Assembly (NCBI GenBank): GCA_964615975.1 | Contig: CAZTTH010000007.1 | Span: 1-64,000 of the forward strand | DNA length: 64,000 bases | Direction: 5' to 3' | DNA from: CAZTTH01 sp964615975 | GTDB taxonomy: Bacteria > Verrucomicrobiota > Lentisphaeria > JABSQK01 > JAJFLO01 | Shown here: positions 38,797-49,500 of the stretch, one piece after another | How the letters are laid out: every line of letters begins with the position of its first letter | How positions within the stretch are numbered: the stretch's first letter is position 1 | Made by a program: the position numbers and the translations under genes | The notes under the pieces: model-generated | The model's input: the letters and a program-made list of their open reading frames with translations, nothing else | Told to the model about the DNA's origin: nothing | Databases searched by the model: none

Positions 38797-39624
38797 CTAA
38801 TCTCTCCATCCATCACTATGTCGCAGAGTTTGGGTTAAATCCTTTTTTTCCCATTTCAATCCATCGGGTTTCCGCACGGGGGGCGCTTGAACTTTGATTT
38901 CACCAGTCAGTGCCCCGCGATAGCGTTCATACATATCCTCAGGCAGATATATAAGTCGAAACCCTGCATAAAGTACGCGTTTTTCCGAGGGACTTTCAAA
39001 ACAACGGGCAGTACAATTACAGTACGCCGCGTCATTAACGCATGAGCCACCGCGCAACACATGAGCCTCACCAAATTCATCAACATCGTCCAAGCACCAT
39101 TCCCAGATGTTGCCAATCATATCCTGGCAACCGTATGGGCTGGTATTATAGGGATGTGATCCAACGACTCCAGTAGTTGATCGATGAGACGCTATGGAAA
39201 AAATCCCATGATCCCTGGTCGGAGGTTCATTGCCCCATGGATACATACGTCCATCGGTTCCACGGGCAGCCAGCTCCCATTCTTCCTCATTGGGCAGACT
39301 GTAGTACTCGCCGGTTATGGAACGAAGCCAGCGGGCATACGATTTGGCATTCTGCCAGCTAATTGGAGTAGCCGGAGATCCGGGTTCCGGTGAGAGTTGT
39401 TCCATTATGTCAAAGAGGTCATAATTATATCCGGTTTCATTGACAAAATGGCGGAATTGTATATTGGTTACAGGAAATTTTGCCATGTAGAAAGGAGCGG
39501 CAATCTTACTGGAAATTTTTTCCTTTCCATAAAGGAAATTCGCGTCTGGAATATAACAATAATCCTGACCCAGGCTATCTTTCTTGCTTATACTTTGTGT
39601 CCAATATCCACTATTTAGAGACAT
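38797..39624 (-). CDS. Formylglycine-generating-enzyme (SUMF1) family protein
   Basis: A 275-residue FGE-sulfatase fold protein: FYMAKFPVTNIQFRHFVNET, PISWQNAKSYARWLRS, LPNEEEWELAARGTDGRMYPWGN and WEWCLDDV are family landmarks. At the active-site region the text is RGGSCVNDAAYCNC. The second copper-binding Cys (in AYCN) is present. The first (third residue after GGS in the canonical enzymes) is Asn, and a Cys sits two positions earlier. This suggests it does not work as a standard FGE; many family members have other roles (EgtB-, PvdO- or DGR-target-like). No signal peptide is evident and no sulfatase gene is nearby. Confidence 0.85.
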   Translation of the reverse strand: MSLNSGYWTQSISKKDSLGQDYCYIPDANFLYGKEKISSKIAAPFYMAKFPVTNIQFRHFVNETGYNYDLFDIMEQLSPEPGSPATPISWQNAKSYARWLRSITGEYYSLPNEEEWELAARGTDGRMYPWGNEPPTRDHGIFSIASHRSTTGVVGSHPYNTSPYGCQDMIGNIWEWCLDDVDEFGEAHVLRGGSCVNDAAYCNCTARCFESPSEKRVLYAGFRLIYLPEDMYERYRGALTGEIKVQAPPVRKPDGLKWEKKDLTQTLRHSDGWRD

Positions 39625-39799
39625 GATGCCGGTTTTCCACTATGAAAATGTAAACGTTATCAAGGGTTGCAATTCTAATTTCGTTGGAAAATAGCTCTCA
39701 ATACCACTACAGTCAAGTCAGTTGATATCACTAACGATATAAAATAACCCAGACATTATTGAATGCGAATAATTAAGCAATTAACTGCATCATTAGCAT

Positions 39800-41038
39800 A
39801 TGAAAAGCAAAGGCGATTTCATCGATAGATTGATCAAGCGACTGAGTTTGCTCGATGCTCAAAGTGTTCAACAGTGGGTGTTAAAACTGGTCCGTGAAAA
39901 AGGACTATTGGATACGATTTTTCAAACCATTCAGGAGGGAGTTATCATTGTCGATCGGGACGCTAGAATACATTTTGTAAATAAGGCCGCAATTAACCTG
40001 TTGGGATTGCCTCCCGATGTCGGAGAGGGTGACCAAGTGTATATTGATAAATATATAAAAGAGTTGAACTGGCGCCAACTTTTGAGTGAGGATGATAAAA
40101 ACTGGAATCCTGCAACTCGCGGAGAAGTGGAAGTATTCTATCCCGAGCATCGATATTTGCAATTTTATCTATTTCCCTATCATGATGAATACAACAATCG
40201 AAGCGATGCACGGATCGTCACCATTATTTTACAGAATATTACCGAATTCAGAAATAAAACCCTATCGACTCTGGAAACCGAGAAAATTCGTACGTTAAGT
40301 ATGCTGGCTGCAGGAGTCGCCCATGAAATTGGTAATCCCTTAAATAGTCTCACAATTCATCTCCAATTATTGCAACGATATTTTAATAGTCAACCTCCTA
40401 TCGATGAATCCTTTAATGAAGCCCGGGAAGTGTTAACCGTGGCCTTACAGGAAGTCAGTCGTCTGGACCTGATACTCAATCAGTTTCTTCATGCCATCCG
40501 GCCGACCCGACTGGAATTAAAACCTATTTCCCTCAAAGACATAATCAAAGATACAATTGAAGTGATGCATCACGAAATCGAGGATCGCGGTATTCTCATC
40601 GAAGGCGCATGGGAGGCTGATGTAGCGCCTATACTTGGAGATAAAACCCAATTGCAGCAAGTTGTTTACAACATTATCCGGAATGCCATTCAAGCCATGT
40701 CCAAGGGAGGAATGTTGCATATTGCCTTGTCCGAAGAGAATGATCAAACCATAATAAAATTTTCAGATACCGGCACGGGAATTGCAGCCGATAACTTGAG
40801 CAATATTTTCAATCCTTATTTTACCACGAAAGCGGATGGATTTGGTTTGGGTTTAATGATCGTTGAGCGGATTGTGCGTCAACATGGGGGTGAATTAGGA
40901 GTTGAAAGTGAACCCAATCATGGCACTATAGTGACTATCAAATTCAACCATTGGACGAAGCGTATGAAGCTATTAAACCCGCCCTCGGTGGATGTGGATG
41001 TCGCCTTGCCGCCATTCCCTAAAACCAAGCAAAAATGA
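39800..41038 (+). CDS. Cytoplasmic PAS-type sensor histidine kinase
   Basis: A 412-residue kinase without membrane helices. It has an N-terminal PAS-like domain (about residues 30-150; ILFQTIQEGVIIVDRDARI-type text), then the HisKA dimerisation helix with phospho-acceptor His175 in AAGVAHEIGNPLNS, then the ATPase domain with N-box NIIRNAIQAMSKGG, G1 DTGTGIAADNL and GLGLMIVERI. It should phosphorylate the sigma-54 response regulator whose start is 17 bases downstream. The signal is unknown. The architecture resembles NtrB/AtoS-type partners of NtrC-like regulators. Confidence 0.93.
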   Translation: MKSKGDFIDRLIKRLSLLDAQSVQQWVLKLVREKGLLDTIFQTIQEGVIIVDRDARIHFVNKAAINLLGLPPDVGEGDQVYIDKYIKELNWRQLLSEDDKNWNPATRGEVEVFYPEHRYLQFYLFPYHDEYNNRSDARIVTIILQNITEFRNKTLSTLETEKIRTLSMLAAGVAHEIGNPLNSLTIHLQLLQRYFNSQPPIDESFNEAREVLTVALQEVSRLDLILNQFLHAIRPTRLELKPISLKDIIKDTIEVMHHEIEDRGILIEGAWEADVAPILGDKTQLQQVVYNIIRNAIQAMSKGGMLHIALSEENDQTIIKFSDTGTGIAADNLSNIFNPYFTTKADGFGLGLMIVERIVRQHGGELGVESEPNHGTIVTIKFNHWTKRMKLLNPPSVDVDVALPPFPKTKQK

Positions 41039-41054
41039 TGCTTCATTAATCGCC

Positions 41055-42431
41055 ATGAAAAAGCCCAAATTGCTGATTATTGATGATGAACGCAACACCC
41101 GTGAAGGATTGAAACGAGCACTGCACAAGAATTACACTGTTGAAATTGCGGAAAATGCCGTTGACGGATTGTCGATGGTTTATCAAAATGATTATGATAT
41201 CGTATTAACGGATTTGCGGATGCCTGGAATTGACGGCATTGATTTTGTCAAAAAAGTCACAGCGCTTCCAGAATTTCCGGTTTGCATTGTGTTTACTGCT
41301 TACGGATCGGTTGAGACTGCGGTAGCGGCGATGAAAGCAGGAGCTTACGATTATTTGACCAAGCCGGTAAACCTTGATAACCTCGAAATCATTTTGCAAC
41401 GCGGTCTCGAATCCCGGCTGTTACATAAAGAAACTCGCTTTTTGAGTGAATCACCTTCTGCTTCCTTCATTTTTGAGAAAATGATCGGAGCGTCACCGGA
41501 GATGCGGGAAATATTTACCATGATCAAACAGGTTGCGCCGGCACGCTCTACCGTCCTGATTTCCGGTGAAAGTGGTACTGGTAAGGAATTGGCAGCCCGG
41601 GCAGTTCATCGTCTCAGTCCACGTCAGTTACAACCATTTATCGTGGTTCATTGTGCCGCCCTTTCCCGCACGTTACTTGAAAGCGAACTTTTTGGCCATG
41701 AAAAGAATGCTTTCACCGGTGCGCATGAACGCCGCATCGGACGGTTTGAAGCGGCCAATGGAGGCACTATTTTTTTGGATGAAATCGGCGACATCGAACC
41801 CTCCGTACAAGTGGCATTACTCCGGGTTCTTGAAACTCAGACCTTTGAACGGGTGGGAGGAAGTGAATCAGTTACAGTGGACATCCGGCTGATCGCAGCT
41901 ACCAATCGCGATCTCAAAGCCATGACCGATACCGGTGCCTTTCGTGAAGATTTATATTATCGTCTTGATGTGGTTAACCTACACATGCCGGCATTATGTC
42001 AAAGACAGGGAGATATTCCCTTGTTGCTCAATCATTATCTGGATATTTTTAATCGCGAAAATGATCGGCATATCAAGGGGTTCTCTGACGAAGCCTTGGT
42101 AGTGTTGCAGAGTTATCGCTGGCCGGGTAATATCCGGGAATTACGCAATGTCGTTGAGCGCAGTGTTGTATTAACTCAGGATGACCAGATCGGAATAAGA
42201 GATTTGCCTAAATCGATAAATGAAGGGACCACCGGGATGCTTTCTGAGATTGGCGAAAATCAACAGGTTTCCGACCCCCAATTGGATTTGGATAGCAATG
42301 AGAAACGATTGATAGTGAAAGCGTTGCGAGAGTGTCGAGGTAATCGTTCAGCGGCGGCATCGAAACTAGGTATCAGTCGACGGACGATCATTAGGAAAAT
42401 AAAACTCTATAATTTGACTGACATTAGATAG
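41055..42431 (+). CDS. Sigma-54-dependent response regulator (NtrC family)
   Basis: A 458-residue regulator with three domains. The receiver has acidic residues in LLIIDDERNTREG and phospho-acceptor Asp53 in LTDLRMPG. The AAA+ domain has Walker A GESGTGKELAARA, the sigma-54 contact loop NAFTGA (Gly-to-Asn at the first position of GAFTGA), GGTIFLDEIGDI and the R-finger region. A Fis-type helix-turn-helix at the end is GNRSAAASKLGISRRTIIRK. I start at the ATG at 41055, where the receiver begins; the frame is open upstream into the kinase gene. Target promoters were not found: I saw no clear -24/-12 (GG...GC) element ahead of nearby genes. Confidence 0.94.
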   Translation: MKKPKLLIIDDERNTREGLKRALHKNYTVEIAENAVDGLSMVYQNDYDIVLTDLRMPGIDGIDFVKKVTALPEFPVCIVFTAYGSVETAVAAMKAGAYDYLTKPVNLDNLEIILQRGLESRLLHKETRFLSESPSASFIFEKMIGASPEMREIFTMIKQVAPARSTVLISGESGTGKELAARAVHRLSPRQLQPFIVVHCAALSRTLLESELFGHEKNAFTGAHERRIGRFEAANGGTIFLDEIGDIEPSVQVALLRVLETQTFERVGGSESVTVDIRLIAATNRDLKAMTDTGAFREDLYYRLDVVNLHMPALCQRQGDIPLLLNHYLDIFNRENDRHIKGFSDEALVVLQSYRWPGNIRELRNVVERSVVLTQDDQIGIRDLPKSINEGTTGMLSEIGENQQVSDPQLDLDSNEKRLIVKALRECRGNRSAAASKLGISRRTIIRKIKLYNLTDIR

Positions 42432-42458
42432 AGAACAGAAATTTGCGTTGTTAAGTTG

Positions 42459-43085
42459 TTAACTTGTAATAGTTGGATTGTCACAAGTTCGAATTGTTTG
42501 TCGAGTCATAAGCAATTGCAATACCTCATGCACGCATTCGTCAACTGTCATTGTTTGAGTATTCAAATTCAAGGACGGAGAGAGTGGTGGCTCGTATGGT
42601 GATGAAATTCCGGTAAAATCAGAAATTTCCCCAACGCGTGCACGCTTATACAAGCCCTTTGTGTCACGAGTTTCACATACCGATAAGGGGGTAGACACAT
42701 ACACCAGATAAAAACGTTCATCCCCGATAATGTTTCGGGCGATCTCCTGTGCGTCATGATAGGGGGTAATGAATGCGGTTAGGCAGATAACCCCACAATC
42801 GATGAATAATCGGGAGGTTTCGGCAATGCGCCGGATATTCTCCATCCGATCATCATGGCTAAACCCTAAATCGCGGTTTAACCCTCGGCGAATCATATCG
42901 CCATCGAGCAGGTAGGCTAAATGTCCGTGCATCATCAACCAATTCTCCAGCGCTGATGCAAGTGTGGTTTTTCCTGCACCGGACAACCCGGTAAACCAGA
43001 TTACAGCTCCTTTTTGTCGTAACAACTGTTCGCGTTTATTGATATTACATTGTATTGCGGCAGTGGGATTTTGAGAAACATTCAT
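42459..43085 (-). CDS. cysC: Adenylyl-sulfate kinase
   Basis: A 208-residue APS kinase that phosphorylates adenylyl sulfate to PAPS. The P-loop is GLSGAGKTT (33-41), followed by LDGDMIRRGLNRDLGFSHDD and RRIAETSRLF, all typical. LVYVSTPLSVCETRDTKGLY is the APS lid region. No ATP sulfurylase gene is adjacent. PAPS could feed sulfation of surface polymers or sulfate assimilation. It is convergent with the response regulator, 27 bases apart. Confidence 0.94.
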   Translation of the reverse strand: MNVSQNPTAAIQCNINKREQLLRQKGAVIWFTGLSGAGKTTLASALENWLMMHGHLAYLLDGDMIRRGLNRDLGFSHDDRMENIRRIAETSRLFIDCGVICLTAFITPYHDAQEIARNIIGDERFYLVYVSTPLSVCETRDTKGLYKRARVGEISDFTGISSPYEPPLSPSLNLNTQTMTVDECVHEVLQLLMTRQTIRTCDNPTITS

Positions 43086-43442
43086 GGAAGAATATTATGG
43101 AAGTGAAATTTTATGATTAAGACACAATTTTCGAGTGTAATATACTTAAGGTATACATACAAGATTAAATAATTCCGAACCCACTTTTGAATGATCGAAT
43201 ATGGTTAATTTTATAGTTTGCGTTAGAATTTGAAAAGCCATACGTATCAATTGTCAAAATCAGGTTCGGCAGGTTTGTTTTGCTTTGAATCTTAAGCTAA
43301 CGTTATGGGCATTAAAAAATATGTTCATTTTTTTCAGGAAAAACAAAATAATCAAGTTGATATAAGTCGTGATTAAGTTAGGGTATCAGACGGCTCGGCT
43401 TATTTGGTCTATACAGTAATGTTTTGGCCTTATTGGAAATTT
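43086..43442. other. Divergent intergenic region between cysC and the giant gene
   Basis: An AT-rich stretch of some 360 bases without gene, tRNA or recognisable promoter. It probably carries the start sites of both flanking genes. Confidence 0.4.
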
Positions 43443-43457
43443 ATGTCAATATGACAT
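43443..43457. promoter_or_regulatory. Perfect inverted repeat, candidate operator of the giant gene
   Basis: ATGTCA (43443-43448), a three-base spacer ATA, then TGACAT (43452-43457). It lies about 115 bases before the start codon of the giant gene and has the size of a dimeric regulator site. Confidence 0.35.
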
Positions 43458-43571
43458 TGATTACAGCTAAAATGGAATAGCCTGCCAACTATAGTTTAAG
43501 CGAATTAAATAAGAATATTAATCTTTCCAAAATTAATTATACCTAAATCAAGATTATATGAAGGAGTTAAA

Positions 43572-46500
43572 ATGAAAAGGATCATTACAATTTTTGCGGT
43601 GCTCAATGTCTGCATTCAACTCGGTGCTTTAGCGGCTCCAGTAGCCAATAATGATTCGGGGAATGGTTTTAACACTGACCAAAATACAACATTTACCACC
43701 GGGAATGTACTGATAAACGATACTGGAGTATCTCCATTGTCAGTCGGTTTGGTAAACTCTTCGACCTCTCGCGGATCGGTCGCGAATAACGAAAATGGCA
43801 CTTTTAATTATAATCCCAATGGCAAGGTATCGGGTGAGTTCTACTCATTGGGGGCGGGAGAATTCGCGACCGACTCATTTAATTATTTTGTTAAAGATGG
43901 AAATAACGTGCAATCCTCCTTGGACGCGACAGTAAGCATATCAGTTGCAGGTGTAAATGACGATCCAGTTGCCCAGAATGATAACATTTCCACGAATGAG
44001 GATAATCCAGTCAACGGGAATGTGTTGAATAATAATGGTTTTGGCGCAGACTCGGATATTGACACAAATGATATTCTTTCTGTCAGCGAAGTAAATGGTA
44101 GTAGTTCAAACGTGAATGGACAAATCACATTAAATTCAAATGCCCTGCTATTACAGCATTCGAATGGTTCTTTTACTTATAATCCTAATGGAGCTTTTGA
44201 GTATCTGGCTTTTGATGAGAGTACTAATGATTCGTTCACCTATACGATTTATGATGGTAAAGGCGGTACCGCTTCGGCGACGGTCAGCATTACCATCAAT
44301 GGGGTAAATGATAATCCTGTAGCTGAAGATGATGTTTATACTATAGATGAAGATATGTTTTTGGATGGCAACGTACTAGCAAATGATTCGGATCCTGATA
44401 CCAGCGATGAACTTAATGTGATTGATCTGAATGTGGGGTCTCCAAATTCCGATATTATTCTGCCGAGCGGCGCCATTTTAAATGTAAAAAATAATGGCGA
44501 TTTTACCTATGATCCTAACAGTAATACCTATGAAAGCGCATTAATCACGTATAAATTTGTTTACAACAATAATGGGACTATTTTGGATTTGGATGATGAT
44601 CAACTGCGTTATGTCAATCTCCCTTTTGATTTTAAATTCTTCAATAAAATTTACACTGGATTATTTGTTTCAAGTAATGGATTTCTTTCATTTGACTTGA
44701 GCAATAACGATAGTGCTACTGATGCTGGTTCTATTCCCAATTTTGATTCACCCAATAACATTATTGCCGGTTATTGGGCGGATCTGAATCCGTCTGCGGG
44801 TGGATCAATTTCCTATCATGTAATGGGTCTGGCGCCACATCGTGTGTTTGTTGTTGAATATAAAGATGTCCCGCATTATGATGAAAACAATGAAGAAAAC
44901 TCAGAGTATTTTAATGTCACCTTCCAGATCAAGTTGTTTGAAGGCACGAATGAAATTGAAGTGCATTGCAAGAATTGTGAAAGTGACGGCACTGAGCATA
45001 CCATGGGTGTAGAAAACATCACCGGGACATTATCAGAGACCTTCAGTGAAGCCAATTTTTGGGACAATTGTACCGAATCATTTGTGGCGATTGATTCTAA
45101 TGCCAGTACAGCGTTTTCGCTTTGTCATACCGCCGTTTCCTTTTCACCGGTGATATATGATGGTTTCGATAATTGCGATGTTGATTGTTCTGATGGTTTT
45201 GCTTACATGGTACAGGATAGTTACGGTGCCACCGCCACGGCGACAGTGACAATCAATATCATTCAGGAAAACGACGCGCCGGTGATCGATCTGAGTCGGG
45301 CTAAATATCCTTTTGAGTATTGTGAGGGTACTGGCAAACAATATCTGTTTGCCAATGGGGTAATTTATGATAGTGATACGCCGATCTTAAAAGATGGTAA
45401 ATTAATTTTGTCATGGTGGGATGGAGGCAGCTGGTATGATAATCTGACGATTGAATCACCCGATCATCTGATGGAAGTCGAAATCGGGGGTATTTATTTG
45501 CTGGGTAATTTGATCTTGGTTAAAGTGGATAACTTTGTATGTTATGAAGTTGGCGAATTTGTGGGGGGAGAAAATGGCAGAGAATTGATCGTCTTTTTCA
45601 CCGAAAATGGCGCCACATTGCAGGCGGTGAACGCGCTCTTCCGCAGTATTAAATATGAAAATACCCAATCCGATCCATTAATTAATCTTGAGAATCCCGA
45701 GAAAGAATTAAATATATTCATAGCCGATGGCGATGATGAAGATGGGGCAGTTGGTGCTGCTACCTATGCATATCTGCCGATCGAAATATATATCAATAAC
45801 GATGTCCCCATATTCAGACCGCGCGGAAACGTGACCATCCTCGAAGATTCCGGTCCCAGAGTTATCCATAATTGGGCAGGGTCGGCAAATGCCGGTTCCG
45901 CAAATGAACAACAAATTCTTGAACAGGGACCTTATGCTGATAATGGACTGATCTTTGATGTTGAAGTTGACGAAGAGGATCAGAATCTGTTTTCGGTTCA
46001 ACCCCATATAAGTGCCAATGGTGACTTATCATTTACACCGGCGCCCGATGCCTATGGCAACGCGAATGTAGTTGCCGCAGTTATCGACCATGGCACTGGC
46101 GCGATCAGCAAGCATTTGTATGGCGTCACATCAAATAATAGTGAATCTGATGAATCGGTACTTTACGAAGTTGATGCCACAACCGGCGCGGCAACGGCAA
46201 TAGGTTATGGAACTGGATTTTCGCGGATTAGCGCCATGGATTTTGATGCCCGTGGAAATCTTTATGCAGTAGGAAGAAACGATTACAATAAATTGGTACT
46301 GATTCTAATCAATACGGTTACGGGTGAAGGATCTCAAATTGGTAAAATAGATCCCAATAATGCTGGAATTATCCGATCGGTGACGGATATGACTTATGAT
46401 GAAGTTAATGACATCTTGTATGTGGTGGGAAAATCAAACAGTGATTGTGGAGAGGACAGTGAATTATATCTGGCACGAATCAATGAAAAGAGTGGCGAAG

Positions 46501-49500
46501 CAACGATACTTGTGGATTGCATGGAGGTGGGCGGATTCAGTGAGGGAAATGGATTGGCTTATACAGCTACGGGAGAATTGATCCATGCCGGGAACATGCT
46601 GAATTACTTGATTCCTGAAATCGGCTTACCGTGTGAATCAACCGTTGAATGCAGTGCGATAATTCCACTTGAATTTATTTCCAATAATAACCAAACGCCC
46701 ATTAATAATAGTGATATCCGACGGGTAAATGGCATGGATTTTCGTCCGAGTGATGGTGCTTTATTTGCTTTGTTAAATAATAGTGAGGAAGGAAGCGAAG
46801 AAATCTATTTGACCAAAATTGATGCGGTAACAGGCGCGGTAACACTTATTGGCCCCACCGTCGATCGGCTTGATGCTCTGGCATGGGCGCCAGTAAACAA
46901 GATCAGTGCAAATTTTGAATTCACAATCACCATCAAGCCGGTGAATGATGCTCCAGTATTTGTCAAAGGGGTGGATCAGGCTCCTGATGGTATCGAAGGT
47001 TATGAAAGTGGAGTAATTTATAATTTCGGCTTTGAAACCGGTGACCTGACCTCATGGCAATCAACGGGAATTGTAAGTGTAATTAATTCCTCATCATTTG
47101 ATGTGGGACCGTTATTCGGCAATTATCAGGTAGGATTGAGCACAGGTGGATCAAGTGGAGTAGGTTCGGGGATTACCTATTCAGATACGGATTTGGAATT
47201 TTTTCTCGGATTGGATTCTAATACACTTGATAATTTGGGAAATGGTGATGCCATCGAAGGCTCAGCGATCAAGCAAACTTTTTGGGCTGATGCGGGTGAT
47301 GTGATATTTTTCAGTTACAATTTTTTAACGAACGAAGTGACACCATCAGCGATAGTTAATGATTTTGCTTTTGTTACTATTTCTGGAAATGGGGTGGGTA
47401 CATTGTCGGATACGAATGACTTTTTTGTCCTATCAACTGCCAAAGAATTTAATGCGGAAACCGGTTATCAACAATTCTGGTATGAAGTTCCAGAGGATGG
47501 TGAATACACTATTGGTATCGGCATTGTCGACGTGGGTGATGGAGCGGTTGAATCAATACTCTTAATAGATCATGATACCTTCACTTTAATTGATGGCACG
47601 GTGATGGTAAATGAGGATTCCGGGATCGAGGGACGTCATGCCATTCCCATTTATCTGAGTAATATTGAACCGGGAGGATCTGGCGATTTTATCGAAAACG
47701 AACAAGATTTATGGTTTACTGTTGATGTGCCCTATAACAATCAGAAAATTTTTAGTGAAAATGGGCAACCCAACATTGAAATTATAGGAAATGAAGAAGA
47801 CGGATTAACGGGCATTTTGCATTTTACCCTGAAGGAAAATGCCAATGGCAACGCGTTGTTGACCATCCGCCTGCATGATAATGGCGGGACAGCGGATGGC
47901 GGCGTTGATACCAGCCGTAAATTAAATTGTTTTATTATGGTTTTACCGCGTGAAGATTTTCCCATTAAACATCTCAATGAAAGCACAGTGGCACAGCTCA
48001 GTGAAAATGGTATCGATGAAGATTCTGGGCCTCAATATTTCGCCGATTTCGCTGATTATTTCAGCACTGGTGGCGGCTGGGATGAAAATCGTCAGGGCTT
48101 ACAATTTCTGGTGACTGTGGATAATAGTTCCGGTTCAACCTTATTCAGTAAATATCCCCGCATTAACAAAGATGGCGGTTTGTCATTTACACCTGCGGAC
48201 AATGCCAATGGCACAGCAGAAGTATCAGTAATACTTGCTCAAGTGGTGTCATTCGACAAAATGTATGGTGCTGCCTATGATGAAAATGCCGATCAATCTG
48301 TTCTATATGAATTAGATGCTGAAACAGGCGGCGCAACCAAAATCGGCGATGGCATTGGATTCACCAGAGTTAGTGGTATGGACACGGATTCAAATGGGGT
48401 TATTTATGCCACAGGAGCACGGCTCAATGATGGCGCCATCGTTCTGTTAACCATAAATCCGTTAAATGGCAGAGGCACTGAAGTAGGTCCTACTTTAATA
48501 GAAGATTTACCTTATACTGTTGAAAACATTTCTGACATATCATTTGATTCCGAAGATCGACTCTATGCGTTCATCCCCTGTGATGTTTTAGGTTTTATCG
48601 ACACTGATACCGGAGAGTTTTATTTTGTTGGATTCATTGATGATTGTTCAGGTGGCAATGGAATTGGCTTTTCTTTGTTTGATGACTTGTATCATGCCAA
48701 TGAAGACTATATCAATCTTTTGGATCAGGAAACTGGAGAGACTTTTGATTATGAAGAACTAACTTTCTCTTCTCCATTTAGTGAAAATGCAAGAATTAAT
48801 GCAATGGATTTTTATCCGTATTGGGATGGAAGTTTATATGCTTCGGTGAGGGATGGTTCTTCTTATCACTTGGTCACTGTCGATCCGAACACTGGGAATG
48901 TCTCTAACATTGATGATACGGTCGATAATCTGGATGCGATAACCTGGGGGCCAGAATTAATTTTCAGTGATGTGATGAATTTTCAGATTGTGATCAATGC
49001 GGTTAATGACAATCCTTTAGTTAATCGTAAGATACCGGATATTACAGTAGCTGAAGATTCTACTCTGGAATGTATTTATGTGGACAATGTTTTTGATGAT
49101 GTGGATATTGTAACCAATGATGATTCAATCGAAATTGGTATTGCCAATATTTCAGACACAAATATCATTACTGATGCAACGCTTAATTTTCCTTTTTTGT
49201 GCTTTAGTATTGGAGCAGATGAATTCGGAGATTCAGAAATTACCTTAATCGCAACCGATGAACATGGGGGGACGGCGACAGTTTCATTTACGATTCATGT
49301 CACTCCGGTAAATGATAATCCATCGTTTACGGTGAATTCAAACAATCTCACCCTGACAGTCCTCGAAGATTCCGGAAGTCACACAGTAAACAACTGGGCA
49401 AATAATATCACAGCTGGACCGAATGAGGATCAAGAAGGGCAGGAGTTGGAATTCCTTGTTAATACAAATAATCCCGAGTTATTTAGTGATCTTTATATCG

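Noticed and set aside
40992..41054. Upstream start of the response regulator inside the kinase gene
   Set aside because: The receiver domain begins at the ATG at 41055, and the extension overlaps the kinase reading frame.
43262..43292. Possible sigma-54 promoter (CGGCA ... TTTTGC) before the giant gene
   Set aside because: The GG to GC spacing is longer than the required distance.
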